This document shows, in pieces, positions 34,962 to 42,822 of a stretch of DNA of 64,000 nucleotides. Positions within the stretch are counted from its first letter, which is position 1; each line of letters opens with the position of its first letter. Both the position numbers and the translations under genes were made by a program. The stretch covers positions 434,001 through 498,000 of the forward strand of contig NZ_ONZG01000002.1 of NCBI RefSeq assembly GCF_900302455.1, in the 5' to 3' direction. The notes beneath the pieces are model-generated. The model did no database searches and was not told the DNA's origin. It was given only the letters and a program-made list of their open reading frames with translations. The stretch comes from Falsiruegeria mediterranea M17 (lineage in GTDB: Bacteria; Pseudomonadota; Alphaproteobacteria; Rhodobacterales; Rhodobacteraceae).

Positions 34962-35251
34962 TCGGCAGCCTTCGTGGTTTCAAGCACAGTCAGCTTGGGA
35001 CACTCGATTACAGCCTCTCCGTCACCATTGCTCTTTAGCTGCTTACGGTGCTTGGCGTGAGCGTCGTGCCATTCGTCCAGGTTGCAACGCGTAACAAGGA
35101 ACCCCCTCTGCAGCGCCGCCTGAACAAACTTGGCATCATAACTTTTGGGAACTTCGCCCCGCCACACCCACGCAGCCGCACACGGATAATCAACGCCGAA
35201 GTCCTCTGCGATGTCTCCGATAGTCTTCCAGATTTCAAAATACTTGCGCAT
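34958..35251 (-). CDS. Cro-like regulator
   Basis: The 97-residue protein from ATG 35251 (MRKYFEIWKTIGDIAEDFGV) has an HTH in which VDYPCAAAWVWRGEVPKSYD matches the YdaS/Cro-type recognition pattern. It is the first gene of the leftward early operon and diverges from the repressor. The alternative ATG at 35269 lies inside a palindrome and would be less likely. Confidence 0.7.
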   Translation of the reverse strand: MRKYFEIWKTIGDIAEDFGVDYPCAAAWVWRGEVPKSYDAKFVQAALQRGFLVTRCNLDEWHDAHAKHRKQLKSNGDGEAVIECPKLTVLETTKAAE

Positions 35252-35254
35252 AGC

Positions 35255-35299
35255 GCATAAATTATGCATTTTGTGTTGCGTTGCAACCCGCTTTGAATA
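35255..35299. promoter_or_regulatory. Immunity-region operators and rightward promoter
   Basis: Two perfect inverted repeats lie between the divergent regulators: GCATAA-A-TTATGC (35255-35267) and GTTGC-GTT-GCAAC (35275-35287). The segment 35267-35299 closely resembles 37520-37553 upstream of the rightward operon. A -35 TTGCGT and an AT-rich -10 near 35298 could drive the repressor. Confidence 0.6.
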
Positions 35300-35311
35300 A
35301 ATGTTTTCACT

Positions 35312-35737
35312 ATGTATTCCGACATGGATATTTCGAACCGCCTCAAGCAAGCCCGAATGGAAGCCGGTTTTCGTTCAGCTCAAGAAGCTGCGGACAGGTT
35401 TGGCTGGACTGCATCAACCTATGCCGCACATGAGAACGGGACGCGCGGAATGAAGCCTGACGCAATCGAGCGTTACGCAAAGGCATTTCGCTCCGATCCG
35501 TGTTTCATCGCCTTTGGAACCCAGAATTCGAAGCCTTCGATTGCAGGCGTATCAGATCGAGTTCTGCGCGAAGTAATTCAACTCATTATGGAACATGACG
35601 GCGCGCGTGACGCCGCACCATCGGAAATAGCAGACCTGATTATTGACCTTTGCCACTACGCAAAGCAATCGGGCGGAACCGGTCTTTCGAATATTGTTGA
35701 TTTCGCGTTTGCACGTCACGCCGGGAAAGCCGGTTAA
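35312..35737 (+). CDS. XRE-family prophage repressor (CI-like, short)
   Basis: The 141-residue protein has an HTH_3 domain: ISNRLKQARMEAGFRSAQEA, DRFGWTASTYAAHENGTRGM. A helical C-terminus follows, without the Ser-Lys autocleavage domain of LexA/CI, so induction must differ from classical RecA-triggered cleavage. Divergent from the Cro-like gene. A start at 35324 (MDISNR) is also possible. Its 3' end overlaps the convergent acetyltransferase by about 98 bases. Confidence 0.8.
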   Translation: MYSDMDISNRLKQARMEAGFRSAQEAADRFGWTASTYAAHENGTRGMKPDAIERYAKAFRSDPCFIAFGTQNSKPSIAGVSDRVLREVIQLIMEHDGARDAAPSEIADLIIDLCHYAKQSGGTGLSNIVDFAFARHAGKAG

Positions 35738-36269
35738 GGCTCTTCGATAGCCTTTCATTCAGCACGGGCAAATCTTGGCACAGATACCCCACTTCCGGCG
35801 CACAGAAATCCCCTATCGTCCGATCACGCCTAACCACAGGCTTGAAACCTAAAGCCCCATATGTGCGCCGAACCGGATTTTTTGACCAGGCCCAAAGACA
35901 GCAACTCAACCATCCCTGAGATAAAACCATCCCTACCATACGTTGCAACATTTGCGGCCCCGCCAATGAGCGCCGGTATTCGGGTAGGAAATAGCATGCA
36001 TGCAGCTCGATATCCGCTTCCGGTATATCCCTGTCATTGTTGGGCTGAACGTGTGAGAAACCCACGACACGGTCACCATCGAGCAATACGAGGGTTCCGC
36101 CCACCCCACCAGTGCTCAGCTCTGCCCCCCACTGCTGCTGTCGATATCCCAAACCCCGCATCTCATGCAGCCCTAGCGGCAGGTAGGGGTAGCATTCCCC
36201 CCAACAGGCCACATGAATTCGAGCGATTGAATCTACATCTTGAATAGCTGCAGGTCTGATATTATACAT
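35640..36269 (-). CDS. GNAT-family N-acetyltransferase
   Basis: From ATG 36269 the 209-residue protein reads MYNIRPAAIQDVDSIARIHV, the usual GNAT opening. It continues with VLLDGDRVVGFSHVQ, a beta-4/acetyl-CoA region and KNPVRRTYGALGFKPV. Substrate unknown. It overlaps the repressor gene tail to tail, so strong transcription of either would produce antisense to the other. Likely a cargo gene. Confidence 0.8.
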   Translation of the reverse strand: MYNIRPAAIQDVDSIARIHVACWGECYPYLPLGLHEMRGLGYRQQQWGAELSTGGVGGTLVLLDGDRVVGFSHVQPNNDRDIPEADIELHACYFLPEYRRSLAGPQMLQRMVGMVLSQGWLSCCLWAWSKNPVRRTYGALGFKPVVRRDRTIGDFCAPEVGYLCQDLPVLNERLSKSLNRLSRRDVQTRNQQYSKDRFRPIALRSGKGQ

Positions 36270-36336
36270 TTTGCCGATTCCTTCCGTTTTATGTACAAAA
36301 GAATACACACAACTTTTGGATTAGGAGCATTCCGGT

Positions 36337-36645
36337 ATGTCAGACCTCACTGAGGAAGAAATGATCGACCGTATTCGAGTGCTGGGAACGCACTCCAATC
36401 CGGCCAAAGGCAAGGCACGACGCCGAATCAAAACGGGCTATTTGACCGCAGCACTGGTCGCCTTCGCATCGTTTGCGGCAGGTTTTGGGTCTCAGTTCTG
36501 GGTGGTTCGAGACACATCCGCGAACTGGCAAATTGACCCAGCCGCGCAGGAGTGGCTCGTATTCGACTACGCTGATCGCCTCGGCGTTACGCCTACAGCC
36601 GCCCGCGAGATCCTGATGGATCGGCTACACATCCAAAAAAAATGA
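36337..36645 (+). CDS. Single-pass membrane protein of unknown function
   Basis: The 102-residue protein has a cytoplasmic, basic N-terminus (GKARRRIKTG) and one transmembrane helix (YLTAALVAFASFAAGFGSQF). A short external domain ends LGVTPTAAREILMDRLHI. It is flanked by a bidirectional terminator. Possibly superinfection exclusion, by analogy with other small prophage membrane proteins; this is inference. Confidence 0.6.
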   Translation: MSDLTEEEMIDRIRVLGTHSNPAKGKARRRIKTGYLTAALVAFASFAAGFGSQFWVVRDTSANWQIDPAAQEWLVFDYADRLGVTPTAAREILMDRLHIQKK

Positions 36646-36665
36646 CGCCACTTGGCGTCATTTTG
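36641..36665. terminator. Bidirectional rho-independent terminator
   Basis: AATGACGCCA pairs with TGGCGTCATT around CT, preceded by an A-run and followed by TTTT, so it works for both converging genes. Confidence 0.85.
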
Positions 36666-36686
36666 AGGTTTCGATTTCAAGACGGG

Positions 36687-37427
36687 TTAATCAGGACTTA
36701 TCGGTCTTGCTTGATAGAACAAATAGACCACGCCCGTTGCGTCTGATCTACGCCAGTGAACCCTTACCGGCATGCCCCTAACCCGAATCTCGGTGGCCCC
36801 GTATGGCCCATCGAATTCTAACCTGGAAGCGACCGCTTCATTCACGTCTGACATCGGACGATTTGAAGCGATAACCTCATCACCTGCCAGCATTGAAACA
36901 CCGCAGAAGCTGCAAAGGTGAATGTTGGGCATAAACGCAGCCGGTGGAGCGGTCAGCATCACCACCTTTTGACCACGTCCCAAGCCGTTTGGCACAGCCA
37001 TAGCAAGCGGCATGAACAACTCGCCAGATTGTTTCCCGACAACCGCCCTATTGATCACCAGTTCTTTCGGGGCGTTGTTAGTTGTTCTTTCGAAGTATCG
37101 ACGCTGCGAAAGATCCGCCCCCCCCAGGAACGGTAGCGGATTGTAACTGTCATACATCAACTCGCCGTCCCCACTAATCGCCAGGATAGAGCGAAACTGC
37201 TTGCTGCCATTCAGTACGCTCTTTAGAGCCAAGTGCCCCTGACGCGAACTCACGTCAGAATTTGTTGCAACGTAGTCGGAAGATGCGCGCAGAATATACT
37301 CTGCAAGCTGAAATCGGGTTTCACCCAATTCGTAAATCAGATCGATTGTCGCTCTTTCGTCCGCGCCTGACACAGACGGCAACAAAGCTAACACCAACCC
37401 GCACAAGCGTTTGGAAAAACTGGTCAT
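36687..37427 (-). CDS. Exported PDC/dCache-like sensor-domain protein
   Basis: From ATG 37427 the 246-residue product has a signal peptide (MTSFSKRLCGLVLALLPSVSGADE). A periplasmic domain follows with FRSILAISGDGELMYDS and GGADLSQRRYFERTT, the PDC sensor pattern of extracytoplasmic ligand-binding domains, and ends IRVRGMPVRVHWRRSD. There is no kinase, cyclase or chemotaxis output domain, so it would be a stand-alone periplasmic binder. Cargo by position. Confidence 0.65.
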   Translation of the reverse strand: MTSFSKRLCGLVLALLPSVSGADERATIDLIYELGETRFQLAEYILRASSDYVATNSDVSSRQGHLALKSVLNGSKQFRSILAISGDGELMYDSYNPLPFLGGADLSQRRYFERTTNNAPKELVINRAVVGKQSGELFMPLAMAVPNGLGRGQKVVMLTAPPAAFMPNIHLCSFCGVSMLAGDEVIASNRPMSDVNEAVASRLEFDGPYGATEIRVRGMPVRVHWRRSDATGVVYLFYQARPISPD

Positions 37428-37519
37428 AACTACCTCAAATTTGTTGCCGAATACTACTCTAGGTTTAGCGTTCTTCATAGTCCCACGCTCCAATCGTTAC
37501 CCGTTTTGCAAGTTCTATA

Positions 37520-37553
37520 CATTTTGTATTGACTATACAACCCGTTTTGAATA
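37520..37553 (+). promoter_or_regulatory. Promoter/operator of the rightward operon
   Basis: TTGTAT and ATACAA flank TGACT as an inverted repeat; TTGACT followed after 17 bases by TAGTTA gives a sigma-70-like promoter. About 26 of 34 bases match the operator region at 35267-35299 once one gap is allowed, which suggests control by the same repressor. Confidence 0.6.
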
Positions 37554-37587
37554 GTTACCAGATCACCCAAAGTGACGAGGTTGACAG

Positions 37588-37956
37588 ATGAGTACCGAAA
37601 ATATTGAAGAGCGCCGCCGCCACATCTCCCCAGATATGGGGAGTAACCCTACAAAGCGAATAACCCATCAGGTAAAAGCGCCACTCACCAGCATCAACGG
37701 CAACCCTGACAATTTCTTTCATCCCGCGATCAACGCCGACGCCTGGGAAGCCGCGAAAGAGGAACAGGGCCACCCCATCACCGATGACCGCAAGGCCCGC
37801 ATTGGCACACCGCAACATCTGATCGAGGCACCCAAGGTCAACCCGCTGGGCACCATCCGGGCCCGCATTCATGCCCGCGCGGTCGAGCTGGGCAAAACCC
37901 GCCCCGACCCGCTGATCCTGTCCAAGGCCGCAATCGGCCATCGGGTGCTGCCGTGA
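37588..37956 (+). CDS. Hypothetical phage protein
   Basis: The 122-residue soluble protein has FFHPAINADAWEAAKEEQGH and IRARIHARAVELGKTRPDPL. It is the first gene after the rightward promoter and overlaps the next start. No family recognised. Confidence 0.6.
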   Translation: MSTENIEERRRHISPDMGSNPTKRITHQVKAPLTSINGNPDNFFHPAINADAWEAAKEEQGHPITDDRKARIGTPQHLIEAPKVNPLGTIRARIHARAVELGKTRPDPLILSKAAIGHRVLP

Positions 37957-38237
37957 TGCAGATCACCCGCACGAAACACTCCCTCGGTGGCTCGCCTCGT
38001 GCCACCGCACTTGCCGGTGGTGTGCTGTCCGCCGCCGCCGGCATCTTTTCCCGAATGACACGAGGGGGCCACAGGCACCCCCTGAACGGGGCGCGCGCGA
38101 CAAAGCCCACCACTCACACCAACGAACCGCGCGCGCCCAAGGCCTTTGAATGCCCCGAGTGGCCCCGCTGCGCCTGCCCCGGCGGAACTGTTCGCCCGGA
38201 GTGCCCCGGCCTGGAAACCCCGCAGGTGCAGACATGA
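37953..38237 (+). CDS. Hypothetical phage protein with Cys-rich tail
   Basis: The 94-residue basic protein has a short hydrophobic patch (ATALAGGVLSAAAGIFS) and a C-terminal CPEWPRCACPGGTVRPECPG that might bind metal. Coupled at both ends by 4-base overlaps, which is the main support for expression. Confidence 0.5.
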   Translation: MMQITRTKHSLGGSPRATALAGGVLSAAAGIFSRMTRGGHRHPLNGARATKPTTHTNEPRAPKAFECPEWPRCACPGGTVRPECPGLETPQVQT

Positions 38238-38509
38238 GCGCCCGCACCCCGTTCAACGATCTACCCGCACAATCGCAGGCGGGGATCCTCTGCAACACGA
38301 CGCAGTTCCAAGACTTCGCAGCGAAGGAAAGCGGCTTTCCCAAGGGAACATTCGGCCACAGTGCCACCGCTGAATACCTGCGCAAGTTCTGCGGCATCGA
38401 TAGCCGCCGCGAGTTCGAAACCAACGAGACCGCCTGCGAAAAGCTGGCGGTTCTGCGCACCGAATACGACGCCTGGCGCGGCGCCATCCCAACCGCAAGG
38501 GAGTTTTGA
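38234..38509 (+). CDS. Hypothetical phage protein
   Basis: From ATG 38234 (ATGA overlap) the 91-residue protein reads MSARTPFNDLPAQSQAGILC and ends KLAVLRTEYDAWRGAIPTAR. Helical, soluble, unrecognised. It lies immediately before the FtsK-gamma/GapR gene. Confidence 0.6.
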   Translation: MSARTPFNDLPAQSQAGILCNTTQFQDFAAKESGFPKGTFGHSATAEYLRKFCGIDSRREFETNETACEKLAVLRTEYDAWRGAIPTAREF

Positions 38510-38511
38510 CA

Positions 38512-39153
38512 ATGACCGACAACGCCCTGAACTCTAACGGTGACGCCCTGTTTTACCGCGCCGCCGCAATTGTCGTCCAAGACCAGAAGGCAGCAACGTC
38601 CTACATCCAGCGGAAACTGGCCATCGGCTACAACAAAGCCGCGCGATTGATCGAGCGCATGGAAGAGCTGGGAATTGTCTCTGCTCCCAATGGCGTTGGA
38701 AAACGCGAGATTGCCTCAATCGGGACGATCCGAAAGGCGATTGCGGTGACAGCGGCTATTCCCGAAACCGCAGATCGCGACACCATCATCAAGATGCTGA
38801 CCGAAGCATCAGACGACATCGCCGCAAAAGCCATGAAGGCCAAGCACGAGGAACAACGCCAGAAATCTGGCAAGCCTCCGATGAAACCCGACCCCACATT
38901 CGATCAAGCTGCCGACAATTCATATCGCGTCACAGCAGGGGAATTGCGTCAATTCGTTGAACGAATGGAACGTCTCGAAGCCGAGAAAAAGGACATCGCC
39001 GACCAGCAGAAAGAGGTGATGGCCGAGGCCAAGGCGCGCGGATACGACACCAAAGTCATGCGCAAGGTGATCACCCTGCGCAAGCGCGACAAGGATGACA
39101 TCGCCGAGGAAGAGGCAGTCCTTGAAATGTACAAGGAAGCGCTCGGCATGTGA
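38512..39153 (+). CDS. FtsK gamma-domain / GapR (DUF2312) fusion protein
   Basis: The 213-residue protein joins two DNA-binding modules. Residues about 10-65 (DALFYRAAAIVVQDQKAATS, IQRKLAIGYNKAARLIERME) match the winged-helix gamma domain by which FtsK reads KOPS. Residues about 133-213 (YRVTAGELRQFVERMERLEA, EAKARGYDTKVMRKVITLRK) match GapR, the alphaproteobacterial protein that binds overtwisted AT-rich DNA ahead of forks. The region between them is a charged linker. The fusion may place GapR at chosen sites or act on host chromosome segregation. Confidence 0.85.
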   Translation: MTDNALNSNGDALFYRAAAIVVQDQKAATSYIQRKLAIGYNKAARLIERMEELGIVSAPNGVGKREIASIGTIRKAIAVTAAIPETADRDTIIKMLTEASDDIAAKAMKAKHEEQRQKSGKPPMKPDPTFDQAADNSYRVTAGELRQFVERMERLEAEKKDIADQQKEVMAEAKARGYDTKVMRKVITLRKRDKDDIAEEEAVLEMYKEALGM

Positions 39154-39193
39154 CCCCCATTCCGCGCCACCTCCCATTTTCGGCGCGGATAAC

Positions 39194-39227
39194 CAGGCGG
39201 GGCCTCTCCCCACTTGCGCCCCGCCTG
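39194..39227 (+). terminator. Hairpin after the FtsK-gamma/GapR gene
   Basis: CAGGCGGGGC pairs perfectly with GCCCCGCCTG across a 14-base loop; no U-tract follows. A second perfect hairpin, CTTGCCCG-ATC-CGGGCAAG (39377-39395), lies just before the next gene's ribosome site. Attenuation is possible. Confidence 0.4.
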
Positions 39228-39428
39228 ACCCTCAAACACCCGGCCCCCATCAACGCCCCCGAGGCCAGCGCACAGGGCCATGCGCGCACTCTCGGTCACA
39301 ACACAAGGCCCTGACGGAAGAGCGCACCCTGGACCATGGGCAAGTCGCAGGGAACCACCAACACCTGATTTCTCTCCTTGCCCGATCCGGGCAAGCGACG
39401 GACACCAGGACCACCCAGAGGACACGAT

Positions 39429-40118
39429 ATGCAAAACCGCCCCCTTCGCGCCCTTGTCGCCTGTGAGACCTCTGGCATTGCCCGCCGTGCCCTTGAGGCT
39501 CACGGCTTTGACACCTGGTCCTGCGACCTGGAGCCCGCCGAGGACGGATCGAACCGCCACATCGTCTGCGATGTTCGGGACGGCATCCTGCACGAAGGCT
39601 GGGATTTGCTTGCTGTGATGCACCCACCCTGCACCCGCCTTTGCAGATCCGGGCGACAGTGGATGAGCGGCCCAGGCAAATGGACCCCACCCAAGCGCCT
39701 CCCCAAGGGCAAGACGGTCGAGATCCTGCGGGCCGAGTTCGAATTGGGCGTCGACATCTTCACCACCTGCTGGAACGCTCCGATTGAGCGTGTCGCCATC
39801 GAAAACCCGGTGATGAATGACCTCGCCAAGGACCGCATGCCGGCGGATCTTCCCAAGCCCCAATTGGTGCAGCCTTTCTGGTTCGGAGAACCGGCCTACA
39901 AGGAAACCGGCTGGTATCTGCGCGGCCTGCCCGAGCTGGCCGAGACCAACCGACTGCAAGAGCCCGCGCGCGGCTCCGACGAATGGAATCGCTGGAACCG
40001 CGTCCATCGCATGCCCCCAGGACCAGAGCGCGCCCGCCTGCGCAGCCGCTCCTTCCCCGGAATGATGAACGCCGCAGCCGAGCAGTGGGCCAACCCCGCA
40101 AAAAGAGCCGTAGTATGA
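39429..40118 (+). CDS. Cytosine-C5-methyltransferase-like phage protein
   Basis: The 229-residue protein begins RALVACETSGIARRALEAHG (SAM-binding motif I position). It has HPPC with Cys68 in the motif IV position (MHPPCTRLCRSGRQW) and ENP with Glu125 (VAIENPVMND) in the motif VI position. Motifs VIII-X and a target-recognition domain are short or missing, so specificity is unclear. The start at 39429 follows AGGACACG. It may protect phage DNA or be an inactive relative. Confidence 0.65.
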   Translation: MQNRPLRALVACETSGIARRALEAHGFDTWSCDLEPAEDGSNRHIVCDVRDGILHEGWDLLAVMHPPCTRLCRSGRQWMSGPGKWTPPKRLPKGKTVEILRAEFELGVDIFTTCWNAPIERVAIENPVMNDLAKDRMPADLPKPQLVQPFWFGEPAYKETGWYLRGLPELAETNRLQEPARGSDEWNRWNRVHRMPPGPERARLRSRSFPGMMNAAAEQWANPAKRAVV

Positions 40119-40336
40119 TGCTTCCTCAACTGCCCGGATTTGAACGCCCCAAAAGAAAGCCGCCGCGCGTGATGGCCAAGCTATATGACGCGGGCGGCGA
40201 GGTTGGCAAATGGATCTGCTACCGCTGCAACAGGTGCGGCTGGGATAGTGGTTGGATCGATCAAACTCACAAGTCGGATACAGAAATCAAGCGGGGTCAC
40301 CCCTGCCCAGAATGCAATATGGTGAGCGACGGATGA
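40115..40336 (+). CDS. Zinc-ribbon protein
   Basis: The 73-residue protein has CYRCNRCGWD and CPECNM, two CxxC-type knuckles that probably bind one zinc. It starts by ATGA overlap with the methylase-like gene and ends overlapping the excisionase, so all three are co-translated. A DNA-binding or adaptor role is likely. Confidence 0.7.
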   Translation: MMLPQLPGFERPKRKPPRVMAKLYDAGGEVGKWICYRCNRCGWDSGWIDQTHKSDTEIKRGHPCPECNMVSDG

Positions 40337-40530
40337 CAAAACACACGCCCCTTTTTGCTACCGCCAAGACAGCCGCCAGCCTTCTGGAGATGAAGGAAAC
40401 CGAATTTCTGGCCCTGGTGAAAGATGGGGCGTTGCCGCAAGCGGCCAAATTTGACCGATGGGACGTCGAGCAACTACAAAAGGCGATGCGCGGCGATCTA
40501 ATCGACGGGCTGGAAGGTACTGTATGGTGA
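40333..40530 (+). CDS. Excisionase-like DNA-binding protein
   Basis: The 65-residue protein TAKTAASLLEMKETEFLALV, followed by LPQAAKFDRWDVEQLQKAMR, is a MerR/AlpA-like winged helix. It immediately precedes and overlaps the integrase, the normal xis position. Confidence 0.75.
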   Translation: MTKHTPLFATAKTAASLLEMKETEFLALVKDGALPQAAKFDRWDVEQLQKAMRGDLIDGLEGTVW

Positions 40531-41501
40531 AGAAACCCAAAGTCTGGATACACCCAAAGGGGTATCACTACGTTCGCAAAGATGGGCGCTATGTGCGCAT
40601 CCATGCTGAACCCGGCACCCAAGCTTATGATGCGGAATACTGGCAGATCCTGACCGGGCGTAAGGCCGCATCCAAAACCAGTTTCGAGATCCTGATCAAC
40701 AGCTATCGAAAATCTGACCGGTGGACCGACCTTTCTGCCAGGTCACGCAAGGACTATGAGCGCGTCCATAACTACTTTCTGGAAAAAGTGGGAAAGAAGG
40801 ACGCAACCAGGACCAAGCGGGCCGACATCATTGCGGCGATGGATGCAAACCGTCACCGCATACGCTTTGCCAACTACATCCAACAGATCATGAATGTTCT
40901 GTTCGAGCATGCGATTGACCTGGGCTGGATGGAACAGAACCCTGCAAAGGGCATCCGGCACTTGAAGACGCCGCCTGAAAAGAAACAACCACACATCCCT
41001 TGGCCTGATTGGGCCGTCGAAAAGTTCCGCAATGAAGCAAATCAGATGGCACGGCTGATCTTTGAGCTGGGGATCGGAAGCGTCCAACGTCCAGATGACT
41101 GGACCCGGTTTCGCTGGAACGACTTTGACGGGACTGGCCTGCGCGTGGTGCAGCAGAAAACAGGCCGGGAACTCTACATCCCATGCACTGGATATCTGAT
41201 TCAAACACTGGAAACAGCGCCCAAAAACGGGCTGACCATCTTGACCAAACAAGACGGCACCCCCCTGCCATATCGCCGTATGGCCCAAATCATGCGCGAT
41301 GAGCGCAAGCGGCTTGGGGTCGAAGCCTATGACCTTCATGCGCTCCGCTATCGCGGCATTCACGAGCTGGCCTTGCACGGCTGCACAGACGATGAAATCG
41401 CCAGCTACTCAGGGCACACCACCAAAGCAATGATTGAAAAATATGCTGGTGCAGCAAGGCAGCGAATTCGGGCTGGACAAGCTCACAAAAAGCGGCAATA
41501 A
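40524..41501 (+). CDS. int: Prophage tyrosine integrase
   Basis: The 325-residue recombinase has an N-terminal arm-binding part, a SAM-like core-binding domain and the catalytic domain. Catalytic residues seen: Arg189 (GSVQRPDDW), His272 and Arg275 (LHALRYRG), His298 (SGHTTKA), Tyr307 (IEKYAG). It points at the tRNA-Cys target 109 bases downstream. A frameshifted second copy of its 3' end lies at 1-311. ATG at 40524 overlaps the excisionase stop. Confidence 0.95.
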   Translation: MVKKPKVWIHPKGYHYVRKDGRYVRIHAEPGTQAYDAEYWQILTGRKAASKTSFEILINSYRKSDRWTDLSARSRKDYERVHNYFLEKVGKKDATRTKRADIIAAMDANRHRIRFANYIQQIMNVLFEHAIDLGWMEQNPAKGIRHLKTPPEKKQPHIPWPDWAVEKFRNEANQMARLIFELGIGSVQRPDDWTRFRWNDFDGTGLRVVQQKTGRELYIPCTGYLIQTLETAPKNGLTILTKQDGTPLPYRRMAQIMRDERKRLGVEAYDLHALRYRGIHELALHGCTDDEIASYSGHTTKAMIEKYAGAARQRIRAGQAHKKRQ

Positions 41502-41533
41502 GGCCCCCGAACGGAACGAGCCCAGAACAAGAA

Positions 41534-41555
41534 CCTGATAACTCTTGTGATAACT
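41534..41555 (+). repeat. Candidate integrase arm sites at the right end
   Basis: CCTGATAACT (41534-41543) and a second TGATAACT (41548-41555) repeat the word found on both sides of the left core. Spacing between the two is 12 bases at both ends. Confidence 0.45.
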
Positions 41556-41609
41556 CGACAATCTGTTCGGCCCCGAAGTCCTGCTAAGAGCTTGATTTCA
41601 CACCACAAA

Positions 41610-41683
41610 GGCGAGTTGGCGGAGTGGTGACGCAGCGGATTGCAAATCCGTGTACACCGGTTCGATTCCGGTACTCGCCTCCA
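41610..41683 (+). tRNA. tRNA-Cys (GCA), carrying attR
   Basis: The 74-base gene folds as a cloverleaf: acceptor GGCGAGT pairs with ACTCGCC, the anticodon loop is TTGCAAA with GCA, the T arm is CCGGTTCGATTCCGG, and CCA is encoded. Bases 41610-41649 equal the attL core. The prophage therefore restores a full tRNA at its right end. It is the only intact tRNA-Cys in the window. Confidence 0.95.
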
Positions 41684-41745
41684 TTTAAAAACAATCACTT
41701 ACATCACTCCTTGCCGTGTTTGAGGCCCCGCGTTTACAGGGGCGT

Positions 41746-42822
41746 TTACATTTTTGTGTCTTGAGACAGTGATTTTGCTCGATTGAGCTTGCGCAAAACC
41801 GCATCGCTTTCGTCCGGGCTAACCTGCGCATAATGCTCGATTACCTGCGCCGCGTAGCGAACCGACCACCCCATCAACACCGCAATCTGGCGCAAAGACA
41901 GATCGGCATTTAGCAATCTTGTCGCCGCCGTCCCGCGCGTGTCAGACAGAGTCTTCTCCCTGCCGTCGATCCACGGCGGAATCTGAGCTTCGCGACGCCA
42001 CTTGGTAATCTGGTTTGATGCCCAACGGGCCGTCAAAGGCCTGCCAAGCTCTGATACCAGCAGCACCTCTTGGGCTTCCGGCGTCTCTGCGATCAGTTTC
42101 TCAAGGGCTGATGTGGCCGGGATATATGCGATCTGGCCGCGCTTACTGGTCCTGAAACGAAGGCGCTTGCCGTGCGGCGTATCTTCGAATTGGTCCATTT
42201 TGACCTGAACCAGATCAGCTGCTCGCAAACCGGTTTCGCATCCCGCGGTCAGGATCCTTTGAACCCACTTGGGTGCATGTTTGTTGAACTGTGCGATGTC
42301 GCCGCTCGTCCAGATGATCTCTGTGCGGTTCGATTGGTAGAGCTTCTTGAGCTTGTGGCAGTGATGCTCTTTCAGCTTCCCCTCTTCCACCGCCCAATTG
42401 AGGACGCGCGTCGCATGGGTGCCTGCCATGTCGTGCTGCTTGGGCGAATGGAGCCACTTCTTGCGCCAATTGTTGACCTCGCCCCGCGAGGCACGCTCTT
42501 CGAACATCGCGACGGGATCTGCACCAAACTCCTCACGAAACAGTTCCAGCCACTTGCGGATATCGGCCTTCGAACGCTCAGCCTTGGGCAGTGACGCACT
42601 GGACAGAAAATCGTCGACCAAGTGAGTCGTCAGATATTCAGCCGGGCCCACCGGCGTACCGCACTGGGAAAACGCATGGAAAAACTCGGGTTCTTTCGGG
42701 TTCGGGGCCGTCCCTTCCCAAAATTTGGGGCCGCCCCGCCAGGCATAGAAATGGTAGCGAACCCCCGACACAACCTTGCGCCGGACACGGTGGACACCCT
42801 TGGGAAGATTACTTCTGGGCAC
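41746..42822 (-). CDS. Second tyrosine integrase, on the 3' side of tRNA-Cys
   Basis: The 358-residue enzyme, started at the GTG at 42822 (VPRSNLPKGVHRVRRK), has a core-binding domain and a catalytic domain with the Arg of ETGLRAADLVQV, a TLSDTRGTAATRLLNADLSL block in place of HxxR, and MGWSVRYAAQVIEHYAQ with the Tyr. It is unlike the prophage integrase in sequence. It ends 63 bases from the tRNA 3' end, the classical layout for an element inserted at a tRNA. Confidence 0.85.
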   Translation of the reverse strand: MPRSNLPKGVHRVRRKVVSGVRYHFYAWRGGPKFWEGTAPNPKEPEFFHAFSQCGTPVGPAEYLTTHLVDDFLSSASLPKAERSKADIRKWLELFREEFGADPVAMFEERASRGEVNNWRKKWLHSPKQHDMAGTHATRVLNWAVEEGKLKEHHCHKLKKLYQSNRTEIIWTSGDIAQFNKHAPKWVQRILTAGCETGLRAADLVQVKMDQFEDTPHGKRLRFRTSKRGQIAYIPATSALEKLIAETPEAQEVLLVSELGRPLTARWASNQITKWRREAQIPPWIDGREKTLSDTRGTAATRLLNADLSLRQIAVLMGWSVRYAAQVIEHYAQVSPDESDAVLRKLNRAKSLSQDTKM

